In this document: positions 32,798 through 43,052 of the stretch, one piece after another | Layout of the letters: each line of letters begins with the position of its first letter | Position numbering within the stretch: the first letter of the stretch is position 1 | Source of the DNA: Kurthia massiliensis | GTDB lineage: Bacteria > Bacillota > Bacilli > Bacillales_A > Planococcaceae | DNA length: 64,000 bases | Assembly: GCF_000285555.1 (NCBI RefSeq) | Contig: NZ_HE611002.1 | Location: 17,609 to 81,608 of the forward strand | Direction of reading: 5' to 3' | Position numbers and translations under genes: made by a program | The notes under the pieces: generated by a model | Seen by the model: only the letters and a program-made list of their open reading frames with translations | The model's database searches: none | Told to the model about the DNA's origin: nothing

Positions 32798-32888
32798 GTG
32801 AGGCACCTCCCTTAACTGTTCATTATACATATATTTCCTTGCTTACGCCTTTTTGAACATTTATTGGAAGATATAATTTTTTAAAATT

Positions 32889-34265
32889 TTACAGTTCTCG
32901 AAATGCTTGCTTTAACGCTTGATTGACCGTTTCAATACCGATGACTTCGATGCCTGGTGGGAAGTCCCAGCCGCCGATATTAGACGATGGAATGAAAATA
33001 CGTTTGAAGCCAAGTTTTGCTGCTTCGTTGACGCGTTGCTCAATACGTGTCACGCGGCGCACTTCCCCTGTTAAGCCGACTTCACCGGCGAAGCAGTCAG
33101 TCGGACTTGCTGACATATCTTTAAAACTTGAAACGATGCTCACAAGTACTGCTAAATCGATTGCTGGTTCATCAAGTTTCACGCCACCTGCGACTTTAAT
33201 GTACGCATCTTGTGATTGCAACATGAGGCCCATTCGTTTTTCAAGCACCGCCATTAATAGTGATACCCGGTTTTGATCGAGACCTGTCGCCATTCGTTTC
33301 GGATAATTGAAACTTGATGGTGAAACGAGCGCTTGAATTTCAACAAGAATCGGACGTGTTCCTTCCATCGATGCAACAATCGTCGAGCCCGGTGCACCTT
33401 GTGAACGTTCTTCTAAAAACATTTCGGATGGATTGAGTACTTCTTTTAAGCCCCCATGCACCATTTCGAAAATGGCGATTTCGTTCGTTGAGCCGAAGCG
33501 GTTTTTTTGGCTACGTAAAATACGGTGATTGTGATGGCGTTCGCCTTCAAAATATAGCACCGTATCTACCATATGTTCTAAAATACGTGGACCGGCAATT
33601 TGCCCTTCTTTCGTTACGTGACCGACTAAGAAAATGGCGATGTTTTTCGTTTTCGCAATACGCATTAATTCACCGGTACATTCACGTACTTGTGATACGC
33701 TACCTGGCGCAGACGTGACTTCTGGGTGATGCACTGTTTGAATCGAATCGACGATGACGAACTTCGGTTGCGTCTGTTCAATCGTTTCGCTAATCATTTC
33801 AAGATTCGTTTCAGCGTAAATGTACAGTTCGGGTGATTGCACACCGAGACGTTCTGCACGCAGTTTCGTTTGGCGAATCGATTCCTCACCTGATACGTAC
33901 AATACGCGATGGCCTTTATTCGAAAGGAGCGCAGACACTTGTAATAATAATGTCGATTTCCCGATTCCCGGGTCCCCACCGATTAATACGAGTGAACCAG
34001 GTACGATACCGCCGCCGAGTACGCGGTTAAACTCTGTAAGCTCCGTTGGCACGCGTTGTTCTTCTTGCGTTTCTACAGAAATAATTGGCGTCGCTTTTAC
34101 TGACACCGTTTCAGAATGTTTAAACGCGCCGCGCGGACCTTTTGAGACAACTTCTACTTCTTCAACCATCGTATTCCATTGACCACAGCCCGGACATCTT
34201 CCCATCCATTTCGCTGTTTCATAGCCACATTCATTACATGCAAATTTCGTTTTTTTCTTTGCCAT
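32889..34265 (-). CDS. radA: DNA repair protein RadA (Sms)
   Basis: This 458-residue RecA-like helicase has an N-terminal zinc finger ([19 protein letters not shown]), Walker [12 protein letters not shown], the RadA-specific KNRFGSTNE motif and a C-terminal Lon-protease-like domain ([15 protein letters not shown]). It promotes branch migration in recombination. A probable promoter (TTAAGA-16-TATAAT, 34295-34322) overlaps the clpC terminator. In B. subtilis DisA interacts with RadA; disA is missing here. Confidence 0.95.
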   Translation of the reverse strand: MAKKKTKFACNECGYETAKWMGRCPGCGQWNTMVEEVEVVSKGPRGAFKHSETVSVKATPIISVETQEEQRVPTELTEFNRVLGGGIVPGSLVLIGGDPGIGKSTLLLQVSALLSNKGHRVLYVSGEESIRQTKLRAERLGVQSPELYIYAETNLEMISETIEQTQPKFVIVDSIQTVHHPEVTSAPGSVSQVRECTGELMRIAKTKNIAIFLVGHVTKEGQIAGPRILEHMVDTVLYFEGERHHNHRILRSQKNRFGSTNEIAIFEMVHGGLKEVLNPSEMFLEERSQGAPGSTIVASMEGTRPILVEIQALVSPSSFNYPKRMATGLDQNRVSLLMAVLEKRMGLMLQSQDAYIKVAGGVKLDEPAIDLAVLVSIVSSFKDMSASPTDCFAGEVGLTGEVRRVTRIEQRVNEAAKLGFKRIFIPSSNIGGWDFPPGIEVIGIETVNQALKQAFREL

Positions 34266-34304
34266 AATTGCCTCCGTTTTTTCGTGATGATCTTATTATA
34301 AAAC

Positions 34305-34343
34305 AAAAGAGGAACGTCTTAACAGTACAGACGTTCCCCTTTT
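34305..34343 (-). terminator. intrinsic terminator after clpC
   Basis: AAAAGGGGAACGTCT pairs with AGACGTTCCTCTTTT around a 9-base loop on the minus strand, followed by GTTTTATAAT. It closes the ctsR-mcsA-mcsB-clpC operon. Confidence 0.85.
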
Positions 34344-34352
34344 TAGTATTTC

Positions 34353-36815
34353 CTATTTTTCAGCAGTCGCTGGTTCTTTTTTCGATTTTTTCGTTGTCAC
34401 TGTAAATTCGTCATCTTTATAGTCGAATACGACAACTTGACCTGTTAACACAGTACCTTTCAGAATTTCTTCTGATAAACGGTCCTCGACGTGTTTTTGC
34501 AATGCACGACGGATTGGACGTGCACCGTATTCTGGGTCGTAACCTTCTGCGGCAATTTTATCAAGCGCAGCTTTTGTAAGCTCTAACTCGATGTTTTGTT
34601 CTGATAAACGTTTTGTTAATTGATCAGACATTTTGCCAACGATTTCAGCAAGCTCGTCTTTTTTCAGTGAATGGAAGACGATTGTTTCGTCGATACGGTT
34701 TAAGAACTCTGGGCGGAACGCTTTTTTCAGTTCTTCTAACATAACGTCTTTTGCATTCGCTTCTGATTTCGATGTTTCTTGTGCACCGAAACCGACTGAC
34801 TTACGATATTTCAATGCTTCTGCACCGATATTTGATGTCATGATGACAACGGTATTACGGAAGTCAACGACGCGACCTTTTGAATCTGTTAGACGACCGT
34901 CATCTAATACTTGTAGTAAGATGTTGAACACATCTGGGTGTGCTTTTTCAATCTCATCAAGTAATACGACTGAGTACGGTTTACGACGAACTTTTTCAGT
35001 TAATTGACCGCCTTCATCGTAACCGACATAACCTGGAGGTGAACCGACTAAGCGTGAAGTCGAATGTTTCTCCATGTACTCAGACATGTCGATACGAATC
35101 ATTGAATCTTCATCGCCGAACATAACTTCCGCAAGTGCGCGTGCAAGTTCCGTTTTACCGACACCTGTAGGACCTAAGAAAATGAATGAACCGATTGGAC
35201 GTTTTGGATCTTTCAGGCCAGCGCGTGCACGACGGATTGCGCGAGAGATTGCCTCTACTGCTTCACCTTGACCGACAACGCGTTTGTGTAATTCGTCTTC
35301 TAAGTTTAACAGTTTTGCAGATTCTTCTTGTGCGATTTTCGCTACTGGAATACCTGTCCACATTGCGACTACTTCGGCAATGTCGTTCACTGTTACTTCA
35401 GATTCAGAACGGCCTTGTTTTTCTTTCCATTCTTTTTTCGTTGTTTCTAGCTCTTCTTTAATTTTTTGTTCAGAGTCGCGTAAGTTCGCTGCTTTTTCAA
35501 ATTCTTGGCTTTGAACGGCTGCGTTTTTCTCTGCTTTCACCGCTTCAAGCTTTTGTTCAAGCTCTTTTAAGTTCGGTGGTGTTGTGTACGAACGTAAGCG
35601 TACTTTTGAACCCGCTTCATCCATTAAGTCGATTGCTTTATCCGGTAAGAAGCGGTCAGAGATGTAACGGTTACTTAATTGCACCGCTGCTTCTACAGCT
35701 TCATCGGTAATTTTCACACGGTGATGCGCTTCGTAACGATCGCGCAGACCACGGATAATTTGAACTGCTTCTTCTGGTGTTGGCTCATCTACTTGAATTG
35801 GTTGGAAACGACGCTCAAGCGCTGCGTCTTTTTCGATATATTTACGGTACTCATCTAATGTTGTCGCACCGATACATTGTAATTCACCGCGGGCTAATGA
35901 TGGTTTTAAAATGTTTGAGGCGTCGATTGCACCTTCTGCACCACCAGCACCGATTAATGTGTGTAACTCGTCAATGAATAAAATGACGTTTCCGGCTTGG
36001 CGGATTTCGTCCATCACTTTTTTCAAGCGATCTTCGAATTCACCACGATATTTCGTACCGGCAACGACCGTACCCATATCAAGTGTCATAACGCGTTTGT
36101 CGCGTAAAATTTCTGGTACTTCGTTGTTGACGATTTGTTGTGCAAGACCTTCTGCAATCGCCGTTTTACCGACACCAGGTTCCCCGATTAATACCGGGTT
36201 ATTTTTCGTACGACGTGATAATACTTCGATGACACGTGTAATTTCTTTACTACGGCCGATGACTGGATCAAGGCTTCCTTCACGTGCGATTTGTGTTAAG
36301 TCACGCGCTAAGCTATCAAGCGTTGGTGTGCTCGCAGTCGGCGCCGCATTTGTATTGTTACCGTTCGTATTCGTATCGTGATTGCCAAGCAATTGTAGTA
36401 CTTGTTGGCGTGCTTTGTTTAAACTTACACCTGCATTGTTTAATACGCGTGCTGCTACACCTTCACCTTCACGAATAAGCGCTAATAAAATATGCTCTGT
36501 ACCGATGTATGTGTGACCGAGTTTACGTGATTCATCTACTGATAGTTCAATCACTTTTTTCGCACGTGGTGTGTAATGTACAACAGGGCCTACATCTTTC
36601 GTACCGACACCGACTAATTTCTCGATGCCTTCTTCAATGACTTCTGGTGTTACTTCGATTGCTTCTAACGCTTTCGCTGCAATACCGCCACCTTCACGGA
36701 TGAGGCCAAGTAAAATATGCTCTGTGCCAATCGCATCGTGTTTCATGCGAATAGCCTCTTCTTGTGCTAATTGTAAAACCTTTTGAGCTCTTTGAGTAAA
36801 GTGGTTAAACATCAT
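34353..36815 (-). CDS. clpC: ATP-dependent Clp protease ATP-binding subunit ClpC
   Basis: This 820-residue AAA+ unfoldase has the N domain (starting [20 protein letters not shown]), two Walker A motifs (GEPGVGKT and GPTGVGKT), the UVR-type M-domain linker ([14 protein letters not shown]) and the ClpP-docking region. With McsB and MecA-type adaptors it degrades misfolded proteins. I place the start at 36815, where AAGGAGAC lies 9 bases upstream; it overlaps the mcsB end by 11 bases. Confidence 0.97.
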   Translation of the reverse strand: MMFNHFTQRAQKVLQLAQEEAIRMKHDAIGTEHILLGLIREGGGIAAKALEAIEVTPEVIEEGIEKLVGVGTKDVGPVVHYTPRAKKVIELSVDESRKLGHTYIGTEHILLALIREGEGVAARVLNNAGVSLNKARQQVLQLLGNHDTNTNGNNTNAAPTASTPTLDSLARDLTQIAREGSLDPVIGRSKEITRVIEVLSRRTKNNPVLIGEPGVGKTAIAEGLAQQIVNNEVPEILRDKRVMTLDMGTVVAGTKYRGEFEDRLKKVMDEIRQAGNVILFIDELHTLIGAGGAEGAIDASNILKPSLARGELQCIGATTLDEYRKYIEKDAALERRFQPIQVDEPTPEEAVQIIRGLRDRYEAHHRVKITDEAVEAAVQLSNRYISDRFLPDKAIDLMDEAGSKVRLRSYTTPPNLKELEQKLEAVKAEKNAAVQSQEFEKAANLRDSEQKIKEELETTKKEWKEKQGRSESEVTVNDIAEVVAMWTGIPVAKIAQEESAKLLNLEDELHKRVVGQGEAVEAISRAIRRARAGLKDPKRPIGSFIFLGPTGVGKTELARALAEVMFGDEDSMIRIDMSEYMEKHSTSRLVGSPPGYVGYDEGGQLTEKVRRKPYSVVLLDEIEKAHPDVFNILLQVLDDGRLTDSKGRVVDFRNTVVIMTSNIGAEALKYRKSVGFGAQETSKSEANAKDVMLEELKKAFRPEFLNRIDETIVFHSLKKDELAEIVGKMSDQLTKRLSEQNIELELTKAALDKIAAEGYDPEYGARPIRRALQKHVEDRLSEEILKGTVLTGQVVVFDYKDDEFTVTTKKSKKEPATAEK

Positions 36816-37902
36816 ATGAATCGTCTCCTTTTTCACGCTGTCTCACATTATTTAGTATCTCTCTTAATAATGTGGCACGATAAACATCTCGTTCATTTGG
36901 CTTTAACGTTGTACCTACATATTGTTGTAGGAAGCCTGGTTGAATGACTAGCATGCATTTATTTAAAACCGCGTTCGGAATGTTTTCGATTAGTCCTAAA
37001 TCTATACCCAATCGGACATTCGATAAACAATTTGCCGCCTCGTCACTCGTGATGACACGGGCAAAATGTAACGTGCCGAGTGAGCGATTAACACGGTCAT
37101 TAATGATAATCGACGCATGCTCAAGTAGTGCTTTTCGAGATTCTACTTCACGCTGTACGATTTGTTCAGCGATTGATTGTAAGTCCGTTAAAATTTCTTC
37201 TTCAGATTTGCCGAGTGTCACTTGGTTAGAAATTTGATAATAGTTGCCTACAGCTTCTGTTCCTTCGCCGTAAATTCCACGAACGACCATGCCAAGTCGA
37301 GGCATCATGCTTATGATTTGTTCCATTTGATCGGTCATCGTCAAAGCAGGCAAATGCATCATAACCGATGCACGCATGCCAGTACCGGTATTCGTCGGAC
37401 AGCTCGTTAAATATCCGAACGTTTCATCAAATGCATACGGTACGTGCTCTTCTAAATAACGATCAATCGTATCTGCATTGAAATATGCTTTTTCTAAATC
37501 GAGCCCTGGCTCCATACATTGAATGCGCAAATGGTCTTCTTCATTAATCATGATGCTGACCGATTCATCGTCTGCAATGACGACTGAACTGTTGCGTTCT
37601 TTATGCGCGAGTTGCGGGCTAATTAAATGTTTTTCGACGAGCACTTTTTTTTGCAAAATCGGCGTCGTCGTAATATCGACGTGTGTAAAATGTTGATCTA
37701 GCGTTTCAGCATCTAATAGTGCACCCGAAATGGTTTGATCAATCTTCAATGCTTCATCCTCTGAAAAAGCGCGAGGAAAACGATAGTCGCGTAAATTACG
37801 GGCAAGGCGAATGCGCGTACTCATGACGATATCGCCATATTCACTGTCGCCGCCCATCCATTTTACATTCGTCGCATTAAAAAATTTCTCCTTATTATCC
37901 AT
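36805..37902 (-). CDS. mcsB: protein arginine kinase McsB
   Basis: This 365-residue protein has the phosphagen-kinase fold, with the catalytic-loop [19 protein letters not shown] (cysteine near residue 168) and [13 protein letters not shown] near the N terminus. McsB phosphorylates arginines on CtsR and on damaged proteins, tagging them for ClpCP. The ATG at 37902 overlaps the mcsA end by 8 bases and uses an AAGGTGGTGA site within mcsA. Confidence 0.95.
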   Translation of the reverse strand: MDNKEKFFNATNVKWMGGDSEYGDIVMSTRIRLARNLRDYRFPRAFSEDEALKIDQTISGALLDAETLDQHFTHVDITTTPILQKKVLVEKHLISPQLAHKERNSSVVIADDESVSIMINEEDHLRIQCMEPGLDLEKAYFNADTIDRYLEEHVPYAFDETFGYLTSCPTNTGTGMRASVMMHLPALTMTDQMEQIISMMPRLGMVVRGIYGEGTEAVGNYYQISNQVTLGKSEEEILTDLQSIAEQIVQREVESRKALLEHASIIINDRVNRSLGTLHFARVITSDEAANCLSNVRLGIDLGLIENIPNAVLNKCMLVIQPGFLQQYVGTTLKPNERDVYRATLLREILNNVRQREKGDDSYDV

Positions 37903-38425
37903 TCGAATCACCACCTTGCAATTGCTCTTCTAGCTTGCGTGCTTCATCACGCAACGTTGCCGCATCTTCAAAACGTTCCTCTTCTACAGCTTTACGCATA
38001 TCCGCTCGAATTCCTTCAATACGTTGCTTTAATTGATAAGTCGCGTTTACAGACCCTGGCATTTTACCGACGTGCTTCGTTGCGCCGTTGTGCAGTCGCT
38101 TCATTACTTGTGGCAACTGTGGGCGGAACGCATCGTAACAAGTCGGACAGTTAAACTTCCCTTCTTGTAAAAATTGCGCATATGTCATACCGCAATTTGG
38201 ACAAGCCGTTGTCTCTTCTTGTTGCTGGCTTTTCGGTGCATTTGCAGACCAAGTCGGAATGCCGAACCAATCAGAAAAAAGTTGTTGCAGTGGCACTTCA
38301 TTTTGATCGTGCTGATGCATCTGTTGACTGCAAACGTCGCAATAGTGATTCGTCATTTGCTGACCGTTACGAATTTGCGTTACTGTCACGGTTGCAGGTC
38401 GTTGCTTACAATTTTCGCAGATCAC
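37895..38425 (-). CDS. mcsA: McsA, activator of the arginine kinase McsB
   Basis: This 176-residue protein has CXXC zinc sites (CENC, CDVC, CPNC, CPTC) and a C-terminal UVR motif (FEDAATLRDEARKLEEQL). It stimulates McsB and modulates CtsR. I start it at the GTG at 38423-38425, which aligns with the B. subtilis MICxxC start and has AGAGGTG 6 bases upstream. It lies 12 bases after ctsR. Confidence 0.93.
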   Translation of the reverse strand: MICENCKQRPATVTVTQIRNGQQMTNHYCDVCSQQMHQHDQNEVPLQQLFSDWFGIPTWSANAPKSQQQEETTACPNCGMTYAQFLQEGKFNCPTCYDAFRPQLPQVMKRLHNGATKHVGKMPGSVNATYQLKQRIEGIRADMRKAVEEERFEDAATLRDEARKLEEQLQGGDSNG

Positions 38426-38437
38426 TTTACACACCTC

Positions 38438-38911
38438 TTATCTATTCGGATTATCATATTTCAGCGTCGTAAGCATTGCTTTTAAAATGCGCGCTCTTAG
38501 TTCGTCTCGTAGTGGTAAGCCGAGTGCGATAGTATGACGATCGACAGCCGCAAGCATCATTTTTGCTTCACGCTTAGAAATGACCTCTTCGTCAATTAAA
38601 CGAAAGACAATATCTTCAGCGACTTGCTGCGATGCTTGTGTGCCGAGTTGGTGAATCATCTCATCGATTAAATCAGCGGCTGAAGTTACTTGAACGCGAA
38701 CGATACGAATATAGCCGCCGCCTCCGCGTTTACTTTCGACTTGATAACCGCGTTCTTCGGTAAAACGCGTATTAATGACGTAGTTAATTTGCGATGGTAC
38801 GCATTGAAACATATCCGCAATTTCGCTGCGTTTAATTTCAACTAATCCTTTTCCTTCTAATTCAATAACTTCCTTCAAATATCCTTCAATGATGTCCGAA
38901 ATATTTTTCAT
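38438..38911 (-). CDS. ctsR: transcriptional repressor CtsR
   Basis: This 157-residue repressor starts MKNISDIIEGYLKEVIEL and carries the winged helix with the wing loop SKRGGGGYIRIVRV, including the thermosensing glycine-rich turn. It represses class III heat-shock genes and its own operon. An exact CtsR heptad repeat overlaps the start of transcription. Confidence 0.96.
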   Translation of the reverse strand: MKNISDIIEGYLKEVIELEGKGLVEIKRSEIADMFQCVPSQINYVINTRFTEERGYQVESKRGGGGYIRIVRVQVTSAADLIDEMIHQLGTQASQQVAEDIVFRLIDEEVISKREAKMMLAAVDRHTIALGLPLRDELRARILKAMLTTLKYDNPNR

Positions 38912-38943
38912 GTTGCCGTCTTCACCTCGCTTGCTTCACTGAC

Positions 38944-38992
38944 TTTGACTATCTTTGACTATATTATAAAATAGTCAGACAACGTTTGACAA
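38944..38992 (-). promoter_or_regulatory. promoter and CtsR operator of the ctsR operon
   Basis: On the minus strand TTGTCA (38987-38992) and TATAAT (38963-38968) are 18 bases apart. Immediately downstream AGTCAAA-GAT-AGTCAAA (38944-38960) matches the CtsR consensus of two heptads separated by three bases. The operon is therefore predicted to be autorepressed and heat-inducible. Confidence 0.9.
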
Positions 38993-39007
38993 ATATTTTA
39001 ACTCATG

Positions 39008-39045
39008 AAAAAAACGCGCTACTTTATAAGTAAGTAGCACGCTTT
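39008..39045 (-). terminator. intrinsic terminator after the DUF4870 gene
   Basis: AAGCGTGCTACTT pairs with AAGTAGCGCGTTT on the minus strand, followed by a T-run. It starts 5 bases after the gene's stop and lies just before the ctsR promoter. Confidence 0.85.
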
Positions 39046-39049
39046 TACA

Positions 39050-39382
39050 TTAAAAGAATCGCCCGATAATTGGGTAACTCCAACTTTTCTCTTGTAACGC
39101 ACGGACAATGCCGACGATCGGTACGATAATCGTCATCGCAACGAATACGATTAAAAATGGAATACCGATAAGAACATAAGCAAGTAGCGCAGAAATCGAA
39201 ATCAGAACGCCCATTAGTAATTGGAAAATAATCGCTTGAATCGACAAGCTTTTCACTTCTGCATCTTTACTTACAAAGTACGTAATTAACGGTACAAGTA
39301 TTGATACATAGAAAGATGAAAAGAAACCACTCGCATGGACAATCACTTTTAAAACTTTATTATCAGTAGTCGATTGAGTCAT
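39050..39382 (-). CDS. DUF4870 (Tic20-like) membrane protein
   Basis: This 110-residue protein has three to four hydrophobic segments (FFSSFYVSILVPLITYFV, IIFQLLMGVLISISALLAYV and FLIVFVAMTIIVPIVGIV) and ends in a WSYPIIGR motif typical of DUF4870. Function in the family is unknown. One TATAAT (39413-39418) lies upstream; a perfect DnaA box overlaps the predicted start of transcription. Confidence 0.75.
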   Translation of the reverse strand: MTQSTTDNKVLKVIVHASGFFSSFYVSILVPLITYFVSKDAEVKSLSIQAIIFQLLMGVLISISALLAYVLIGIPFLIVFVAMTIIVPIVGIVRALQEKSWSYPIIGRFF

Positions 39383-39401
39383 GACAACGTTCCTTTCTAT
39401 A

Positions 39402-39482
39402 TGTGGATAACTATTATACGGACGAAGTGCTAAATAGTTTCACCTGTGGATAAATTTCACCGGAAACATTTTTTTATCCACA
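39402..39482. promoter_or_regulatory. cluster of three perfect DnaA boxes
   Basis: Three exact 9-base DnaA boxes lie within 81 bases: TGTGGATAA at 39402-39410 and 39445-39453 and TTATCCACA at 39474-39482. The last two face each other as an 11-base inverted repeat (ctgtggataaa/tttatccacag). They lie between the divergent DUF4870 gene and the small plus-strand ORF; no dnaA, dnaN or AT-rich unwinding block is next to them. A regulatory or titrating DnaA cluster is likelier than oriC. Confidence 0.75.
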
Positions 39483-39524
39483 GCGTCCTCAGTAATATCA
39501 TATAGATGAAAGGGATGTTTTTCA

Positions 39525-39710
39525 TTGAAAAAAGCATTGCTAGCGACTGCTATTACATTGATGTGCATCGCTGTTTTTATCGTTATGCCCTACTGTTTAT
39601 TAAAAAGCTCGTTGAAAGAAAACGGCGCTGTTCACTATAAAAATATTGAAATGATGACGAAGTCTACGAACGATACACACTTTACCGCTTGGCTCCCATC
39701 GAATCCGTGA
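39525..39710 (+). CDS. small single-span membrane protein, unknown
   Basis: A 61-residue protein starts at TTG (39525-39527) and reads MKKALLATAITLMCIAVFIV, a lysine-initiated hydrophobic segment like a membrane anchor or signal peptide, then a short polar tail ending AWLPSNP. An AAAGGGATG site lies about 9 bases upstream. A strong terminator begins right at its stop codon, which supports a real short transcript. I do not recognise a family. Confidence 0.55.
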   Translation: MKKALLATAITLMCIAVFIVMPYCLLKSSLKENGAVHYKNIEMMTKSTNDTHFTAWLPSNP

Positions 39711-39740
39711 AGCTACCATTTTTTCTGGTAGCTTCTTTTA
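39709..39740 (+). terminator. intrinsic terminator after the small ORF
   Basis: A perfect 10-base-pair stem (gaagctacca with tggtagcttc) with a ttttttc loop and a TTTTA tail overlaps the stop codon at 39708-39710. Confidence 0.88.
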
Positions 39741-39810
39741 CGTTTATCGACATTCGGGTATAGATATGGGAAAATATGAATAACTATTATGGAGTAAAAG
39801 AGGCGTTACG

Positions 39811-40773
39811 ATGATTCGAACATTAGGTTTCACGAAAGACCAGCAAGTTATAGCCGATTTTCCACTAGATGAATTACAAGCGCACGATTTCGAATGGTAC
39901 TGGGTTGATTTCGATCAGCCGACACCGAATGAAAATACATATTTAAATACCGTATTTCATTTCCACCCCTTAGCAATTGAAGATTCGCTCATGCGCTTGC
40001 AACGTCCGAAAATTGATTACTATGATGATTGCCACTTCTTAGTCGTACATAAAATGAATGCAAGCGAGTTAGAAGCTGAAGAGGTCAACATTTTCATCGC
40101 CGATAACTTTATCGTTACTTACCATAAGACCGCCGTACCAGAACTTGAAATTGCCCGTAAACGTGTCATGAACCAACCTGTCAAATGGGAACGCGGCTCT
40201 TACTACGTCATGTATCAAGTAGTCGATAAACTCGTCGACAATTATTTTCCGATGGTCTACAACATTGAAGACCGTTTAAATGAAATCGAAGACCAACTAA
40301 ATTACCAACGCAATACGAAAGCGATGACAGACGTATTTGATTTGCGAAGTGATTTATTACACATTCGCCGTATCGTTTTACCGATGCGCGACTTACTATA
40401 TCGCGTCATGAATTCTGGCCGCATCGGTTTGATTGGCACAGAGCGTGCATACTTTGGCGATATTCATGACCATCTCGTCAAGCTCACTGAAATGATTGAA
40501 TCCAATCGTGAGCTTACCGCCGACATGCGTGATAGTCATATGTCGATGAACGCCGTGCGTATGAATAGCATTATGATGATTTTAACGATTGTCTCAACAA
40601 TTTTCATTCCGCTGACGTTCATTGCAGGTGTGTATGGCATGAACTTTGACAATATGCCCGAACTGCATTGGCATGAAGGTTACTACTTTGTGCTCGGCTT
40701 TATGTTCGTCATTGCCGTCGCAATGGTCGTATGGTTCAAACATAAAGGGTGGCTCGATTATTTCAAATTGTAG
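39811..40773 (+). CDS. CorA-family magnesium transporter
   Basis: The 320-residue protein has a large cytoplasmic N domain, the long stalk helix and two C-terminal membrane segments; the selectivity motif YGMNFDNMPELHWHEGYY lies between them, and the protein ends with the basic KHKGWLDYFKL. It resembles B. subtilis YfjQ. It would carry Mg2+ (or Co2+/Ni2+) into the cell. A GAGGCG site precedes the ATG. Confidence 0.9.
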   Translation: MIRTLGFTKDQQVIADFPLDELQAHDFEWYWVDFDQPTPNENTYLNTVFHFHPLAIEDSLMRLQRPKIDYYDDCHFLVVHKMNASELEAEEVNIFIADNFIVTYHKTAVPELEIARKRVMNQPVKWERGSYYVMYQVVDKLVDNYFPMVYNIEDRLNEIEDQLNYQRNTKAMTDVFDLRSDLLHIRRIVLPMRDLLYRVMNSGRIGLIGTERAYFGDIHDHLVKLTEMIESNRELTADMRDSHMSMNAVRMNSIMMILTIVSTIFIPLTFIAGVYGMNFDNMPELHWHEGYYFVLGFMFVIAVAMVVWFKHKGWLDYFKL

Positions 40774-40867
40774 ACAGATTTCGAAGACGGTCAAAATGCG
40801 AAAGCCATTTTTGATCGTTTTCTTTTTTTATTTTGTTAGTTTTAAAGTTTTTTTTCGATTTATACAA

Positions 40868-40891
40868 TAAAATAAAGACAAACACCGATAT
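40868..40891 (+). promoter_or_regulatory. candidate SigD promoter of the HemAT gene
   Basis: ACCGATAT (40884-40891) matches seven of eight bases of the SigD -10 consensus GCCGATAT. A TAAA at 40868-40871 is 12 bases upstream, shorter than the usual 14-16. SigD control is the rule for motility and chemotaxis genes in Bacillales. Confidence 0.5.
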
Positions 40892-40973
40892 AATTAACAA
40901 CAATTTATTTATTTTCATATATTTACATGAACAATCATCATATATTTCTTTATACAGATAGGAGATTAAAAAA

Positions 40974-42284
40974 GTGAGTATTTGGAATTTCTCAAAGCCA
41001 AAGCAACCTACAACCCACTTTGATATCGAACACTCGATTCGCGATGTGGAACTAGATTTGTCGACTTATCCAGGCTTATCAAAACAAATTTTATTATTAG
41101 ATTTAACAAAAGAAGATTTAGCAATCATTTCTCATTTTAAACAGTACGCATCTGAACTTGTACCTTTAATGGTCGACGAGTTTTATCGTACGATCAGTCA
41201 AGCAAATGAATTAACGACGATCATTAATACGAACTCATCGATTGAACGTTTAAAAGTAACGTTAAAACGCCATATTACAGCCATTTTCAACGGCCACATT
41301 AACCATACATATGTAGAAGATCGAAAAAGAATTGCGCACATTCACGTCGTCATCGGCTTGCCATCAAAATGGTATTTAAATTCATTCCAAGCGTTAAACA
41401 CTGCGTTTATTACGTTTTGTGAGCAACTTAATTTACCGTTAAGCGATTTCAAACGTGCTGTGAATGCATTCGCAAAAGTAATTAATTTCGAACAACAAAT
41501 CGTCATCGAAGCATACGATGAAGAACAAAAAGAAATTCAACAGAAACATATTGATGAAAAAGCGGAAATCATGATTTCCGTTCAAAGCACAGCGCAAGAG
41601 TTAAGCGCCATTAGTGAAGAGACGACCGCTTCGATTCAATCGCTCGTCGTGCAATCAGAAGACATTTCAAAGGCGACGAAGCAAGGTTTAACGTTCGTCA
41701 ATGAAACAGAAACGAAATCAGAAGACGGCACACGTTTATTGAATCAACAAAATGAACTGATGGGCCGCATGTCGGTCTCTGTGAAACAACTCGATACGAC
41801 GATGCAAAGCTTACGGATTTCATCGAAAAAAATCTCTGAAATCGTTCATCTCGTAACGGACATTGCTGACCAAACGAACTTACTCGCACTCAACGCTTCG
41901 ATTGAAGCTGCACGTGCAGGCGAACACGGTAAAGGTTTTGCCGTTGTCGCTGACGAAGTCCGTAAACTAGCAGAAGAAACGAAGCAAGCTGTTCAAAACG
42001 TTTCTTCACTCATTCATGAAACAGAGTCAAACATTTCGAACATGTCGACGTCTGTCAAAGATGTTGATACGCAAATTTTATCAGGTGTTGAAATGCAAAA
42101 AGATTTATCAGATTCATTCCAAACGATTGCCCGCGCTGTATCTGGTATTAAAACAAATCATGCAGCAACGACAGAAGATGTTTCGAACATCGCATTGATT
42201 TTAGATGAAATTTCAAACGCGGCATTCCAAGTCGCAGATTCTGCAGAACGTCTACTAACAGTAGCAACTGAATTAAACAATTAA
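40974..42284 (+). CDS. hemAT: heme-based aerotaxis transducer HemAT
   Basis: This 436-residue soluble chemoreceptor has an N-terminal globin-coupled sensor domain (residues about 30-190): the proximal histidine is H124 in [16 protein letters not shown] and the distal-side tyrosine Y71 in VDEFYRT. The C-terminal methyl-accepting signalling domain holds the hairpin tip [21 protein letters not shown]. It senses oxygen and signals to CheA. No membrane segment is present. It starts at GTG with AGGAGA upstream, and has its own terminator. Confidence 0.94.
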   Translation: MSIWNFSKPKQPTTHFDIEHSIRDVELDLSTYPGLSKQILLLDLTKEDLAIISHFKQYASELVPLMVDEFYRTISQANELTTIINTNSSIERLKVTLKRHITAIFNGHINHTYVEDRKRIAHIHVVIGLPSKWYLNSFQALNTAFITFCEQLNLPLSDFKRAVNAFAKVINFEQQIVIEAYDEEQKEIQQKHIDEKAEIMISVQSTAQELSAISEETTASIQSLVVQSEDISKATKQGLTFVNETETKSEDGTRLLNQQNELMGRMSVSVKQLDTTMQSLRISSKKISEIVHLVTDIADQTNLLALNASIEAARAGEHGKGFAVVADEVRKLAEETKQAVQNVSSLIHETESNISNMSTSVKDVDTQILSGVEMQKDLSDSFQTIARAVSGIKTNHAATTEDVSNIALILDEISNAAFQVADSAERLLTVATELNN

Positions 42285-42285
42285 C

Positions 42286-42320
42286 GAAAAGTGCGAGGCA
42301 TTTGTCCTCGCACTTTTATT
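42286..42320 (+). terminator. intrinsic terminator after the HemAT gene
   Basis: A perfect 12-base-pair stem (aaaagtgcgagg with cctcgcactttt, 42287-42317) with a 7-base loop starts 3 bases after the stop. Confidence 0.9.
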
Positions 42321-42323
42321 ACT

Positions 42324-42352
42324 TTGACAGACGTTCAGGAATCTTCTATACT
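42324..42352 (+). promoter_or_regulatory. SigA-type promoter of the histidine phosphatase gene
   Basis: TTGACA (42324-42329) and TATACT (42347-42352) are 17 bases apart, 25 bases upstream of the ATG and right after the HemAT terminator. Confidence 0.85.
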
Positions 42353-42376
42353 ATGATTCTTGAAAGGATGGATGAG

Positions 42377-43009
42377 ATGGTTACGTTATATATAACGCGT
42401 CACGGCCAAACAGAATGGAACGTGCAACAACGCATACAAGGTTGGTTCGATTCGCCGTTGACTGCTTACGGAAAAGAGCAAGCCCAAGCACTCTGTAAAC
42501 GTCTGGCGAAAACACCATTCACCGCCGCTTATTCGAGTCCGAGCGGGCGTGCACTTGATACAGCAAAGTTTATTTTAGAAGGTCATCAAACGCCGATTTT
42601 TATTAAGCATGAGTTAAAAGAAATTAACGTTGCAGAATGGCAAGGTATGACGCTCGATAAAATCGCCGAAAAATTCCCTGTACAATACGACGATTACTTC
42701 TATCATGCAGAACGCTTCCGTTCAACAGAAGGAGAAGATTTTTTCGACGTACAAGCACGTGCACAAAAGCTCATCGAAAAGCTCGAATCAAAATATACAG
42801 CTGAAGATAACATTTTAATCGTCACACATAGCATCGTCAAAAAGGTCCTCATTAACGCCTTTTTACAACAGCCGATGGACCAACTGTGGACATCACCTGA
42901 AATAGAAGGCACGAGCTTAACGATCGTGAAACTCGAAAATGGGCAAGCGACCGTTGAAATGTGCGGCGACATTGAACATATGCCACCGAAAAATATTTTT
43001 ACAAATTGA
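42377..43009 (+). CDS. histidine phosphatase family protein (phosphoglycerate mutase-like)
   Basis: This 210-residue protein starts MVTLYITRHGQTEWNVQQRI with the phospho-accepting H9 in the RHG motif; the second histidine is in LIVTHSIVKK. The branch resembles PhoE/CobC-type phosphatases; the substrate cannot be told. I use the internal ATG at 42377 because AAAGGATGGATG lies before it and the promoter is only 25 bases upstream; the frame itself opens 25 codons earlier. Confidence 0.85.
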   Translation: MVTLYITRHGQTEWNVQQRIQGWFDSPLTAYGKEQAQALCKRLAKTPFTAAYSSPSGRALDTAKFILEGHQTPIFIKHELKEINVAEWQGMTLDKIAEKFPVQYDDYFYHAERFRSTEGEDFFDVQARAQKLIEKLESKYTAEDNILIVTHSIVKKVLINAFLQQPMDQLWTSPEIEGTSLTIVKLENGQATVEMCGDIEHMPPKNIFTN

Positions 43010-43052
43010 ACTACCCCCACTTAGCCGTTCTTCGAACATGCTTGAAAATGAT

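Noticed and set aside
39402..39482. Chromosomal replication origin
   Set aside because: DnaA boxes are present, but there is no dnaA, dnaN, recF or gyrB and no AT-rich unwinding region; strand bias does not switch in the way expected at oriC.
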